From the NCBI RefSeq assembly GCF_014451325.2, contig NZ_JACSCH020000010.1:40331-104330 (forward strand): a stretch of DNA of 64,000 nt, in the 5' to 3' direction. The position numbers were made by a program, and so were the translations under genes. Below the pieces are notes generated by a model that worked only from the letters and a program-made list of their open reading frames with translations, was not told the origin of the DNA and did not search any database. The stretch's first letter is position 1. Every line of letters starts with the position of its first letter. Shown here piece by piece: positions 18,101 to 26,203 of this stretch. Origin of the DNA: Streptomyces sp. CB02980. GTDB taxonomy: Bacteria > Actinomycetota > Actinomycetes > Streptomycetales > Streptomycetaceae.

Positions 18101-19032
18101 TACGTGTTCCACACCTCGCGGCCCTCGGTGACCAGGCGCTGGGTCAGCTCGGGCGGGCAGGCCTCGCCGCCGAAGATCAGCAGCCGGACCTCGTCGAGGG
18201 TCTCCGGATCCCAGAGCGCGGCGAGGGTCGGCACGGTGGAGACCACGGTGATCTCCTGCTCCACCAGCCACGGGCCGAGGTCGGCGCCGCTGCGCACCTG
18301 CGACCGGGGGACGGGCACCAGGCAGGCGCCGTAGCGCCAGGCCAGCCACATCTCCTCGCAGGAGGCGTCGAAGGCGACGGAGAGGCCCGCCATGACCCGG
18401 TCGCCGGGTGCGATCGGCTCGTCGACGAGGAACAGCGCGGCCTCGGCGTCCACGAACGCGGCGGCGCTGCGGTGGCTGACGGCGACACCCTTGGGCTTGC
18501 CCGTGGAGCCCGAGGTGAAGATGATCCACGCGTCGTGTCCGGGCCCGGGGCGCGCGGCGGCGGCACGGTCGTCCTCCCGCCCGGTGACGTCGATCCGCTG
18601 CTCCGCGCCGACCACGGCCCGCACACCGGCCTCGCCGAAGACCAGCTCGGCCCGCTCGTCCGGGTCCTCGGCGTCGACCGGCACATAGGCGGCTCCCGCC
18701 GCGAGCACGGCGAGGATGGCCACGTACAGCTCGTTCGTCCCGGACGGCACCCGGACGCTCACCCGGTCGCCGAGCCCCACACCGGCGGCCGCGAGCGCGC
18801 GCCTCCGGCGCTCGACCTCCCCGGCCAGCGCCCGGTAGGTCAGCCGGGTGCTGCCGTCGTCCAGGGCGAGCTCGTCGGGGTGGGCCCGTACCGAGGCCTC
18901 GAAGACGTCGACGAGGGTGCGCACCGGGGCGGCGGGCCCGGCGGAGAACCGGGCGGACTTCCCGGACTCCTCCTCCCACGTGTCGCCGTCGTGGAGCAGA
19001 GTGGTGTCACCGTGCTCTGGTGTGGCTGCCAT
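15124..19032 (-). CDS. Pls/PosA-family membrane-bound non-ribosomal peptide synthetase
   Basis: 1302 residues in the order adenylation (about 35-505), peptidyl carrier (about 515-585, phosphopantetheine Ser553 in GGNSLAA), then a membrane part (about 590-1300). The membrane part alternates hydrophobic helices with three hexapeptide/acyltransferase-like segments such as KIGRGAEVSTV and RVGRGVWCESYW. This is the layout of epsilon-poly-lysine synthetase (Pls), which polymerises one amino acid without a thioesterase. Adenylation motifs: IFTSGSTGKPKGVAVS, NTYGPTEATVV, YRSGDLVR, SGKVDRDALP. Hand alignment to PheA gives pocket residues D222 A223 E226 S265 I286 G288 T310 V318 V319 K498, a set that looks right for a basic amino acid. 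GAGG precedes the ATG at 19032. It overlaps the M1 peptidase gene. Product unknown. Confidence 0.88.
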   Translation of the reverse strand: MAATPEHGDTTLLHDGDTWEEESGKSARFSAGPAAPVRTLVDVFEASVRAHPDELALDDGSTRLTYRALAGEVERRRRALAAAGVGLGDRVSVRVPSGTNELYVAILAVLAAGAAYVPVDAEDPDERAELVFGEAGVRAVVGAEQRIDVTGREDDRAAAARPGPGHDAWIIFTSGSTGKPKGVAVSHRSAAAFVDAEAALFLVDEPIAPGDRVMAGLSVAFDASCEEMWLAWRYGACLVPVPRSQVRSGADLGPWLVEQEITVVSTVPTLAALWDPETLDEVRLLIFGGEACPPELTQRLVTEGREVWNTYGPTEATVVACASLLTGEEPIRIGLPLNGWELAVVDESGEPVPMGGSGQLVIGGVGLARYLDPEKDAEKYAPLESLGWERAYRSGDLVRAEPEGLVFLGRGDEQIKLGGRRIELGEVDSALQGLPGVAGAAAAVRTARSGNQLLVGYLVTQEGWDHAAAVERLRAELPAALVPLLAPVAELPTRTSGKVDRDALPWPLPDLETTGPSEQLYGTEAWLAEQWSETLGVAVTGAADDFFAIGGNSLAAAQLTTRLRTRYPSAAVVDIYQQPTLRKLARRLEKSVQDDGAVRTIPPVPFRAGLLQTVLLLPLFTVIGLRWTVALLAVGNVLHWFGAYPWAPTASWWVVAAGAALLFSPPGRLAIAAGGARLLLRGVKAGRHPRGGSVHLRLWTAERLAEFVGATSLTGSWLERYARALGAKVGPDVDLHSLPPVTGMLKLGRGCAVESEVDLSGYWLDGDRLEIGPVKVGAGAVVGTRSLLFPGARVGKRAEVAPGSAVAGQVPTGQRWAGAPAGKLGKAKRNWPKERPARPLHWRAVYGATGFFLTVLPVLAALPALLVVSRFVPADAGLAEALRGALLAVVPGALAYGFAYASLVLVSVRLLSLGLRTGSHPTHSRVAWQAWTVTQLMDLARETLFPLYAGLITPVWLRLLGMKIGRGAEVSTVLALPSLTTVGEGAFLADDTLTAPYELGGGWVRIGHSEIGRRAFLGNSGMTAPGRTVPDDGLVGVLSATPKKAKKGSSYLGLPPVKLPRSTADSDRSRTYDPPARLLWARGLVELFRLLPVFSSAALAVLTVAALCALATAAGTGVWGTALLSGAVLLAAGAAACLVSVAAKWLLVGRHRAGEHPLWSGFVWRNELADTFVEVLAVPWLVGSVPGTPLLNLWLRGLGARVGRGVWCESYWLPETDLVVLGDAVSVNRGCVLQTHLFHDRILRTDTVVLREGATLGPGGIVLPGSSVGARSTLGPASLVMAGESVPADTRWLGNPIEAWRA

Positions 19033-19245
19033 CGGACCTCGTGTCTCGTTCCCGGCAACGTCCGGGTCGTCGGCGGAGCCCGGGTCTGCCCGGGTTGTTC
19101 CGATCCGACGCCAAACAGCCCGCCAGTCTAGTGCGTCGGCCAGGATTCTCCGGTCGACACCTTGCGCATGGCTGGTTGGGAGCGGTATTGGAGGTGGATT
19201 CCCGGTGACTTCAAGGTGAACGATGACGGGTTGTCGCCCACCGGC

Positions 19246-19872
19246 TCAGCCGCCCGCCGACAGCGTGGCCACCCCCGGACCGCGAAGATCGGCCAGCACC
19301 GCCTTGCGGCCCGTCACCGCAAGGAGCAGGGACAGTGCGGGGCCCTCCGCCTCCGGCCCGGTTCCGATCGTCAGGTCGGTGTCCGTCGCCGTGATCCGGA
19401 CGCGGGACAGGAGTTCCTTCGCTCCGCCGAACGACACCGGGGTGCGCGCCTGGAGCCGGAGGGCCCGGACGACGGCCCGCGGCGGGTAGGAGCGGGCGAG
19501 GCCCAGGGGCCGACGGATGTCCTCCCCGTGGACGATCTCCTCGACGAGCCGGCTGTCCAGGGGCGCGGGTGGCGCCGAAGTCCTCGGCGCCACCCGACGG
19601 AACCGCTCCAGGGTCTCCTGCGGAGTGGTCCCGCGCTCGCGTTCCACACCGCGCGTGTTCTGGCGGTCGAAGTCGAACCGCGCGAGCACCATGCCCGTGA
19701 GGAAACCGAGGCGTGTCGCGCGGGCGTTGTCGACCAGATGGGCGAGCACGTCGTGCACGGTCCAGCCGTCGCAGAGCGACGGCTCCCGCCACTGCTCGTC
19801 CTCGAGGTGCGTCAGGTCGCCGATCAGCGCCGCCCGCTCGGCGTGCACCATCGGCCAGACGTCGTCCGTCAC
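19246..19872 (-). CDS. Maleylpyruvate-isomerase-family (mycothiol-dependent, DinB-like) protein
   Basis: 208 residues. The N-terminal half has the MDMPI/DinB four-helix pattern: HAERAALIGDLTHLEDEQW, then LCDGWTVHDVLAHLVDNAR and, near residue 120, EEIVHGEDIRRPLG. His residues of DVLAHL and EIVHGED are the usual metal ligands of this fold. Family members use mycothiol as a cofactor, but most have no assigned substrate. The GTG at 19872 was chosen because AGGGAG lies five bases upstream; an in-frame ATG at 19890 lacks such a site. It starts 28 bases after the end of the GH89 gene and may share its transcript. Confidence 0.8.
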   Translation of the reverse strand: MTDDVWPMVHAERAALIGDLTHLEDEQWREPSLCDGWTVHDVLAHLVDNARATRLGFLTGMVLARFDFDRQNTRGVERERGTTPQETLERFRRVAPRTSAPPAPLDSRLVEEIVHGEDIRRPLGLARSYPPRAVVRALRLQARTPVSFGGAKELLSRVRITATDTDLTIGTGPEAEGPALSLLLAVTGRKAVLADLRGPGVATLSAGG

Positions 19873-19900
19873 GGCTTCTCCCTCATGCATGGGCTCTCGT

Positions 19901-22204
19901 TCATGCCGCCAGGGCCGCCCGCACCTCGCCCGCCAGGGCGAAGGGGTCCCCCGTGGGCGTCGTCGGGTAGCGCTGGTGGCCGCGCGCCCAGGTGTCGTCC
20001 CGAGTGAACCAGGCGACGGCGACCGGCGCGGTGTCGGTCACCAGCGCACGGTCGAGACTCGCGAAGTAGGCGGCCCAGCGCGGCGCGTAGACGTCCTGGA
20101 CGAGGCCGGACCACTCACGGTTGGCGTAGTCGTGCAGACCACCCGTCTCGCTCGGTCCCCTGTCGGCCCAGGTGGTGAGGATCGAGCGGGCGTCGTACTC
20201 CAACTGGTCCTGTTCCTCCGGGTCGGCGCCCCAGGAGCGCGCGTCGGCCAGCCAGGGGCCGATCAGGAACCGCTGGTCGGAGCCGACGAGCCGCCCCAGC
20301 AGCTCCTGGTGCGCCTGCCACTCCCGTACCAGCGCCCGGAAGCCCGTCAGGTCCTCGGCCTCGTACGCCGCCTTGATACGCGGCAGCAGGACCCGGCTGC
20401 GGTTCGTGAGCGCCTGACGTGCCACGTCCACGAGGTCGAAGCGGTACGCGTCCGTGGTCCGCAGCCGGGGCGCCACCTGGAGCAGTTCCGCGAGCGCCCG
20501 CTCGACCGTCGCGGCGTCGTACCGCATGGTCTTCGGGCTCCATTTCGCGGCGGTGGCCGCCGTCAGACCCGGCCGTGCGCCGAAGAGGCTGTCCTGCGGC
20601 TCGCTCCAGGTCCCGGACCGCATGCTGTACGGGCCGAGGCGCAGCTGCTCCCACGCGGCCGCCGCATGGGGATCCGTACCGCCGTAGCGTCGGGCGGCGT
20701 AGTCGGCGAACCAGCTCTTCTGGTCGATCGGAGTCGCCTGCCAGGCGAGTTCGGTGAAGAGGTCGAACGCTGCGGGGCTCCCGCCGGTGGCCTCGGGCAG
20801 GTACGCGATGCCGCGCAGCGCGCTGTCCTGCTTGCCCAGCCAGGCGTGGAAGCGGTCCACCCACGCGCCGGTGTTGGCGCCGATGCTGGTGTGGCCGCCG
20901 AAGTTCGGGATCGTGCCGAAGGCGTACGGCGTGCCGCCCCACCGGACCTCGCGGTCGAGCCCGTCGTACCGGTCGGAGAGGCCGTCGACGATCAGGACCC
21001 GGCGGCGGTCGACGCCGCTCAGGAGGGCGTCGGTGGGGTTGTTCTGCCAGCCGAGCATGACCCAGGTGGCGCCGGGGCGCGCGGTGTCCAGGGCCCGCTG
21101 GACGGCCCCGGCGGCCGCCGCGACGTCGACCGCGCCCGCGACCCCGCCCTCGTGCAGCAGGTCCATCTTGAACATGTCGCTGTCACCGAACCGCTCCTGC
21201 TGGAAGCGGTAGTAGGCGGCGGCGAGCCGGGCGAAGACGGGCCCGTTCGGATCCAGCCAGTCGGGCCGGTCGAAGCCCACCCACTTGCCCTGCGGAACGG
21301 TGACCGCGCCGTCGTTCCGGGTGGCGAAGTCCGCCGGCACGGTGCCGAAGAAGCCCGGCAGCACGGGCGTCATCCCGAGCGAGCGGAGGTGCTGCGCGAT
21401 CCGCCCGCCCAGCGTCGCCCGCGCCTCGACGAGCTGTTCGGATACCGGCCCGGCGAACCCCGACAGGTTCTGCAGCAGCCACCAGCCCTGATGGGCCGGG
21501 GCGGGAATCCAGTCGCGCAGCTCCGCCGCGCTGTAGCCGAACTCCTGGAGCGCCCGGTAGTACGGGTATTCGGCCCCGGTCGGGACGAAGACCTCGTTCA
21601 CGCCGTGCAGCGCCATCAGGTCGATGTCGTGCTGGTAGGACGCGAAGTCGCGGTAGGCGCCGGAGTACCCCTCGTCGGTGTCGTTGAGGGCGTAGCGGTG
21701 GGGCACGGAGGCCGACCGGGTGATGGCGGTGGCGACCGCGGGGAGCGTGCCGGGCAGCCGGCCGACGCTGGAGCCGGGCCATCCCAGGTCCACCCCCGCG
21801 ACCCGCTCCAGGTACCAGCCGACACCGGTGAGGAGCGTGGCGGGCGAGGTGCCCCGGACCACGATCGCCCCTGCCTCGCCCGAGACCTCGAAATAGTCCC
21901 CCGAGGCGGGCTCCTCGACCGGGAGCAGGGTGAACTGCGCCGCCCGGGAGGGCAGCAGGCGCTCCAGGCTCGCCCGGGCGGGCGCGGGGTCGAAGAGGGC
22001 GGGCGCGGTGTCCGCGGCCGACCGGGTGCCGACGGCCGGCGCGACGGCCCCGGCGGAGGCGGGCCGCGGGCCGGGGGCGGGGGTGGCCGCAGAGGCGGTG
22101 GCCGTCGACAGCGGCGGCACCCCGGGCGCGCTCACCGCCGTCACGGCGGCGAGCGCCGTGGCGGCGAGGACGGCACGGCATCGAAGGATCAGGCGACGGC
22201 CCAT
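19901..22204 (-). CDS. Secreted alpha-N-acetylglucosaminidase (GH89, NAGLU-like)
   Basis: 767 residues with a signal peptide (MGRRLILRCRAVLAATALAA then an Ala-rich stretch to about 40). A NAGLU N-terminal region (about 70-140) precedes a TIM-barrel domain. Recognisable segments are DIDLMALHGVNEVFVPTGAE, LPGFFGTVPADF, KMDLLHEGG, WVMLGWQNNPT and LPEATGGSPAAFDLFTELAW, with Glu residues in the last motif and in LHEGG as candidate catalytic acids. A C-terminal alpha-helical domain follows. GH89 enzymes remove terminal alpha-GlcNAc from glycans such as mucin or heparan. The ATG at 22204 has GGGAG nearby. A hairpin separates it from the preceding gene block, so it likely has its own promoter. Confidence 0.9.
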   Translation of the reverse strand: MGRRLILRCRAVLAATALAAVTAVSAPGVPPLSTATASAATPAPGPRPASAGAVAPAVGTRSAADTAPALFDPAPARASLERLLPSRAAQFTLLPVEEPASGDYFEVSGEAGAIVVRGTSPATLLTGVGWYLERVAGVDLGWPGSSVGRLPGTLPAVATAITRSASVPHRYALNDTDEGYSGAYRDFASYQHDIDLMALHGVNEVFVPTGAEYPYYRALQEFGYSAAELRDWIPAPAHQGWWLLQNLSGFAGPVSEQLVEARATLGGRIAQHLRSLGMTPVLPGFFGTVPADFATRNDGAVTVPQGKWVGFDRPDWLDPNGPVFARLAAAYYRFQQERFGDSDMFKMDLLHEGGVAGAVDVAAAAGAVQRALDTARPGATWVMLGWQNNPTDALLSGVDRRRVLIVDGLSDRYDGLDREVRWGGTPYAFGTIPNFGGHTSIGANTGAWVDRFHAWLGKQDSALRGIAYLPEATGGSPAAFDLFTELAWQATPIDQKSWFADYAARRYGGTDPHAAAAWEQLRLGPYSMRSGTWSEPQDSLFGARPGLTAATAAKWSPKTMRYDAATVERALAELLQVAPRLRTTDAYRFDLVDVARQALTNRSRVLLPRIKAAYEAEDLTGFRALVREWQAHQELLGRLVGSDQRFLIGPWLADARSWGADPEEQDQLEYDARSILTTWADRGPSETGGLHDYANREWSGLVQDVYAPRWAAYFASLDRALVTDTAPVAVAWFTRDDTWARGHQRYPTTPTGDPFALAGEVRAALAA

Positions 22205-22526
22205 CTGGCTCCCTGCTGCGGGTCGAGCGGAAAGGCGGGGCGTGCTTCGGGAGGTCCGGTCGACGAAGACTAGCGACACCGCGGCCGGCAGGGCGGCGGG
22301 CGTGCTCTTCTGACGGGGCGCCGGTGCGCCGGCGGCACCGGCCGGCCCGGGGAGTGGGGGAGTACCTGCCATGTAGGGATGATCGGTCGGGGGCGCCGGG
22401 TGCGCATGCGGATACCGCCGCCCGGGGGGCGGCGGCATCGGAGGGTCCCGGTGCCACGGCCCACGTCACGACCCCCGGGCACGGGGTCGTGCCCGGGGGC
22501 CGGGGGCGTGGCGTCCTGCGGGACCG
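22205..22526. other. Intergenic region: GH89 promoter and terminator of the preceding operon
   Basis: 322 bases without a credible gene. It holds the terminator hairpin at 22472-22499 and must hold the promoter of the GH89 gene. No clear operator or DasR-like site was seen here. Confidence 0.5.
22472..22499 (-). terminator. Terminator hairpin after the ThuA-RICIN gene
   Basis: Perfect 11-bp stem (CCCCCGGGCAC and its complement), 6-base loop, 28 bases past the stop codon at 22527 on the minus strand. Confidence 0.7.
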
Positions 22527-23792
22527 TCAGGGCATCGCGGTGGGGCGGAAGCTCTGCGACGGGGAGCCGTCGCAGGGCCGTTGGACGAGGGCGACGCCGA
22601 CCGCGCTCGTGCCGGTCGTGGCGAGGCACTTGCCGCTGTGGCGGGCGACGAGGTGGTACCGGCCGGAGGGCTCGGCCACCGGCAGCCACTGCTGGTTCGT
22701 GCCGCCCCCGTAGGCCCACAGCTGCAGGGGCGCCCCGTCGGCCGTCGACCGGTCCGTGACGTCGACGGACTGCTGGGGAGCGGTACGGACGCCGATCCGG
22801 GTGTGGCCGTCGGTCGTCGGGGTGAAGCGGAACTGCTGGGCCTGGGTGCCGTTGCAGGTGTACTGCTGGACGGGCGTGCCGTTGGCCGTGCCCGCCGCCC
22901 TGACGTCGACGCACAGGCCGTTCGCCTCGGCGGCGAGGGTGTACCAGGAGTCCCCGGGGAACGGGCCGGGCGGGGTGGCGCCGGCGCCCGCCAGCCACCG
23001 GAGGCCGTCGAGGAGGAGACGGTTCTGGGTGGGGTCGGCGAAGGTCGAGGACAGCCGGGTGTTGGTGCTGTAGTTCATGGCGTTGTGCCCGAAGTTCGCG
23101 TACAGCATGCGGTACTGCGTGTTGGTCCACACGAGCGGGTAGTCCCCGCTGTACCAGGACTGGTTCGGGTCGGTGCCCAGCGGGAAGCCGGCCGGGTCGA
23201 CCGAGGCGAGCACTTTGATCGACGGGTTGGACCGCAGGTTGTTCGACCAGCTGTACCACTCGCTGACGGCGGAGGTCCAGGTCGTGGGCAGGCCGGCCGC
23301 GGCCGGGTGGGAGCCGTTCTCCGTGCGGACGAGGGCGGTGGTCGGACCCCAGGTGTTGGAGCGGAAGTTCCCGCTGCCCAGGAACTGGTTGTAGTACCAG
23401 TTCCAGCCGGAGGCGTTCGTCGTGAACGCCGAGACGTGGAAGCCGAGCCAGCCGCCGCCGTTGCGCATGTACCGCTCGAATCCGGCGCGTTGGGCGGCGC
23501 TCTGCGGGGCGTCGTCGAGGAAGAGGACGACGTCGTACGCGTCGACACCGCCGTTGGCGAGCAGGTTCCAGTCGGTGGTCGCCGTGTAGGAGAAGTTCTG
23601 GGCGGCCGCCGTCCGGGGGAACCAGTCGTTGGCCTCCTTCACGAAGTCGATGTGGGCCGAGTCCCAGGTGCCGTTGTAGAACGCGATCACCCGGAAGTCG
23701 GGTGCGGCCGGGGCGGCCTGGGCGGGTCCGACGGCACCGAGGCCGAGGACGAGCGCCATCAGCCCGAGGAGCCGTATCAGGTGTCGTCTCAT
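22527..23792 (-). CDS. Secreted ThuA-like domain protein with RICIN-type lectin domain
   Basis: 421 residues. The signal peptide MRRHLIRLLGLMALVLGLGA ends near AQAAPAA (26-30). Residues about 32-270 are a ThuA-like (class I glutamine-amidotransferase fold) domain, with FRVIAFYNGTWDSAHIDF, YDVVLFLDDAPQSAAQ, GGGWLGFHVSAF and YPLVWTNTQYRMLYANFGHN. The C-terminal ~130 residues are a RICIN B lectin with repeated CVDVRAAGTANGTPVQQYTC- and QQW-type units. Domains of this kind bind or act on carbohydrate outside the cell; catalysis is not established. The ATG at 23792 overlaps the stop of the upstream beta-helix gene (ATGA), so the two are translationally coupled. Confidence 0.85.
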   Translation of the reverse strand: MRRHLIRLLGLMALVLGLGAVGPAQAAPAAPDFRVIAFYNGTWDSAHIDFVKEANDWFPRTAAAQNFSYTATTDWNLLANGGVDAYDVVLFLDDAPQSAAQRAGFERYMRNGGGWLGFHVSAFTTNASGWNWYYNQFLGSGNFRSNTWGPTTALVRTENGSHPAAAGLPTTWTSAVSEWYSWSNNLRSNPSIKVLASVDPAGFPLGTDPNQSWYSGDYPLVWTNTQYRMLYANFGHNAMNYSTNTRLSSTFADPTQNRLLLDGLRWLAGAGATPPGPFPGDSWYTLAAEANGLCVDVRAAGTANGTPVQQYTCNGTQAQQFRFTPTTDGHTRIGVRTAPQQSVDVTDRSTADGAPLQLWAYGGGTNQQWLPVAEPSGRYHLVARHSGKCLATTGTSAVGVALVQRPCDGSPSQSFRPTAMP

Positions 23793-26062
23793 GGGTAGCT
23801 CACCAGGTTCGCGACGTTGGTGGAGGAGTTGGACGGGCCGCCGCGGTCGTTGACGACGTGCCGGATCGTGCCGGTCCCGCCGAGGGAGACGGTCACCATG
23901 CTCCGGAAGCGCACGTCGGGACGGTTGGGTGCCTCGATGGCGTGCTCGGCCGTGACACCCGGATTGACGTTGAAGTAGCAGTAGCTGCCGAGCCCGTAGG
24001 CCTGGTGGCTGGTGACCGAGTCGGCGACCTTGTAGGCGGCGTAGCCCTGGGTCGTGCCGTTCATCCAGGCGGCCTGGCTGGGCGGGTCGTACGGCATCTC
24101 GTTCTGGTAGAAGTACGTCCGGCCGCGGTTGCCGTTCCAGACGGTCTGGTGCTTCTGGTAGTGCTCGACGAACAGGCCGTACATGGTGACGTCGTCGCCG
24201 TTGACGACGAGGCCGGTGTCGGCGGTGTTGGTGTTCCAGCCGACGCCCGTGCCGTGGTCCGCGCGCCAGACCCACAGGTGGTCGCCGATGACGTGGTCGC
24301 TGTTCACGACCAGGCTGGTGGTGGCCTTGCCGACGGCCGCGCCGCCGACGCGGAAGTACACGTCGTGGAGCGAGGTCGGGTCGGCCGCGTGGGAGGCGGA
24401 CGATCCGGCGGGACCGATCTCCAGCAGGGTCGGAGAGTTGACCGTACCGGCGTCGAAGAGGACACCGGCGATCTTGACCCCGTCGACGTCGGCGACGGTC
24501 ATCGCGGTGATGCCGTTGTCGGGGACGAAGGTGGCGAGGCCGAGGCCGAGGACCACGGTGTCGGGGCGGGTGACCCGGAGGGTCTCGTCGAGGTGGTACA
24601 CGCCGGGGGTGACCAGGAGGTCCTTGCCCGCGGCGAGGGCGGCGTTGATCTGGGCCGCGGTCGCGCCCGGCTTCACGATGTGGAAGCGGTCGATGGGCAG
24701 TTGGGTCGCGGCCGGGGTGCCGCCGGCCGCCCATGTGGTGCCCGTGGAGTCGGTGCGCGGGGCGGGCACGACGACCTTGTAGGCGCCGGTGGCGTCCACG
24801 GTGAGGAACGGCTTCTCACGGACGACGGGGGAGCGGTCCACGGTCGTGTGGGGCGGGTTGGGGAAGCTCGTGCCGGGGACGCCCTGGCTGCCGACGAAGA
24901 CCATGTTCCAGTTCGACCCCGTCCAGGAGCCGAGCTGGGAGTTGCGGGTCAGCCACTGCTGCTGGGTGCCGGAGCGGACCTGTCCGTCGATCTTGGTGTC
25001 GGCCATGAAACCGCCGCTGGACCAGCCGCCGTCGCTCAGTTCCAGGTTGCCGCGGACGTGCATCCGGCGGTACGCCGAGGCCTGGGACACGGCCCAGCGG
25101 TCGGTGCCGCCGGTCGGGGTGACGGAGAGGTTCTCGGCGCCGCGCCAGAAGTTCTGGGTCGCGTTCTGCGGCGGGAACCAGTCGGCCTCCACGTGCACGG
25201 CGCCGTTGATCGTCACGGAGTCGGGAGACTGCCCGAGCCCGAGGACCTGGGTGTAGAAGCCGACGTTGACATCGTTGTTGTACGTGCCCGGCTTGAACAG
25301 GACGGCGTACCGCTCCGGCCCGAACTGGTTGGTCTCCTGGCGCTGGAAGATCGTGTTCAGCCGGCCCTGGACGGTCGCCGAGGGCATCGACGGGTCGAGG
25401 ACGACGACGTTCGGCCCGAGGTCGACGTCCCCGGGCGCGGTGCCGACCGGCGTGACCTGGAAGCGTTGGGCGGCCGTGCCGTTGCAGGTGTACTGGACGA
25501 GCTGGACGCTGTCGGCGGTGGAGGCGGCGGGGACGTCGAGGCACTTCCCGCTGTTGCGGTTGACGAGGTGGAAGGCGCCGCCTCCCTCGTCTACGGCCCG
25601 CCACTGCTGGTTGAGGCCTCCGCCGTACGTCCACAGGTGGACGGCGGTGTTGTCGGCGGTGGAGACGTCGCTGACGTCGACGACCTGGGCGGAGTCGTTG
25701 CGGGCGCCGATCCGGACGTGACCGTCCGAGGTCGGCGCGACGGTCCACTGCTGGGCGGTGGTGCCGTTGCACGCGTACTGCTGGACGGCGGTGCCGTTGG
25801 CGGTCACGGCGGCGCGGGCGTCGAGGCACTTGCCGCTGCCGGCGTTCACGACGGTGACGGTTCCGGTGGGAATCGCGGCCGCGGCCGCGTCTCCGGCCCT
25901 GGAGGGGGAGACGGCGGAGGCGGCGGATCCGGGGGAGAGGGCGACGAGGGCCGAGCAGAGCACCGTGCCGGTGGCCAGGACCGCCGCGAGGCGCTGGGGT
26001 CGTGGGCGGGCACGGGCGGGGCGCCGGGGTGCGGCGCTCCGCGGGGTGGTGGGGGCGGACAT
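23789..26062 (-). CDS. Secreted RICIN-lectin / parallel beta-helix protein
   Basis: 757 residues. A long Arg/Pro-rich N-terminus leads into a signal helix (RLAAVLATGTVLCSALVAL), followed by a RICIN B lectin domain (about 65-195; GKCLDARAAVTANGTAVQQY, QQW repeats). The rest (about 200-757) is a large right-handed beta-helix-like domain, with FGPERYAVLFKPGTYNNDVN, LLVTPGVYHLDETLRVTRPD and VVLGLGLATFVPDNG. The fold is that of pectate-lyase or epimerase-like glycan enzymes, but I cannot assign a family or activity. Homologues are often misnamed after coagulation-factor domains. The ATG at 26062 has AAGGAG four bases upstream. It follows the chitinase gene after a heptamer repeat array. Confidence 0.82.
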   Translation of the reverse strand: MSAPTTPRSAAPRRPARARPRPQRLAAVLATGTVLCSALVALSPGSAASAVSPSRAGDAAAAAIPTGTVTVVNAGSGKCLDARAAVTANGTAVQQYACNGTTAQQWTVAPTSDGHVRIGARNDSAQVVDVSDVSTADNTAVHLWTYGGGLNQQWRAVDEGGGAFHLVNRNSGKCLDVPAASTADSVQLVQYTCNGTAAQRFQVTPVGTAPGDVDLGPNVVVLDPSMPSATVQGRLNTIFQRQETNQFGPERYAVLFKPGTYNNDVNVGFYTQVLGLGQSPDSVTINGAVHVEADWFPPQNATQNFWRGAENLSVTPTGGTDRWAVSQASAYRRMHVRGNLELSDGGWSSGGFMADTKIDGQVRSGTQQQWLTRNSQLGSWTGSNWNMVFVGSQGVPGTSFPNPPHTTVDRSPVVREKPFLTVDATGAYKVVVPAPRTDSTGTTWAAGGTPAATQLPIDRFHIVKPGATAAQINAALAAGKDLLVTPGVYHLDETLRVTRPDTVVLGLGLATFVPDNGITAMTVADVDGVKIAGVLFDAGTVNSPTLLEIGPAGSSASHAADPTSLHDVYFRVGGAAVGKATTSLVVNSDHVIGDHLWVWRADHGTGVGWNTNTADTGLVVNGDDVTMYGLFVEHYQKHQTVWNGNRGRTYFYQNEMPYDPPSQAAWMNGTTQGYAAYKVADSVTSHQAYGLGSYCYFNVNPGVTAEHAIEAPNRPDVRFRSMVTVSLGGTGTIRHVVNDRGGPSNSSTNVANLVSYP

Positions 26063-26139
26063 GGGTCTCCTTGGTGGGGACGGGAAGAGAGGCACGGAGG
26101 GGGCCGTGGGTCCGTGGCTTGCAGGCCCGGGCCCGCAGG

Positions 26140-26202
26140 CTCGTGGGCCGTGAGCCGTGAGCCATGAGCCATGAGCCGTGGGTCGTGGGTCGTGGGTCGT
26201 GG
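26140..26202. repeat. Nine contiguous degenerate heptamer repeats in an intergenic spacer
   Basis: Units: CTCGTGG, GCCGTGA x2, GCCATGA x2, GCCGTGG, GTCGTGG x3 (plus strand). The array starts one base after the chitinase stop codon and ends about 78 bases before the next gene's ATG. Confidence 0.9.
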
Positions 26203-26203
26203 G

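Noticed and set aside
15055..19131. 1358-codon plus-strand reading frame opposite the Pls-like gene
   Set aside because: Antisense mirror of an NRPS with perfect motifs; its His/Arg/Gly/Gln-rich sequence has no recognisable domain.
26140..26202. Heptamer array considered as an attachment site or iteron origin
   Set aside because: No integrase, replication gene or tRNA nearby, and the unit is degenerate inside an operon spacer.
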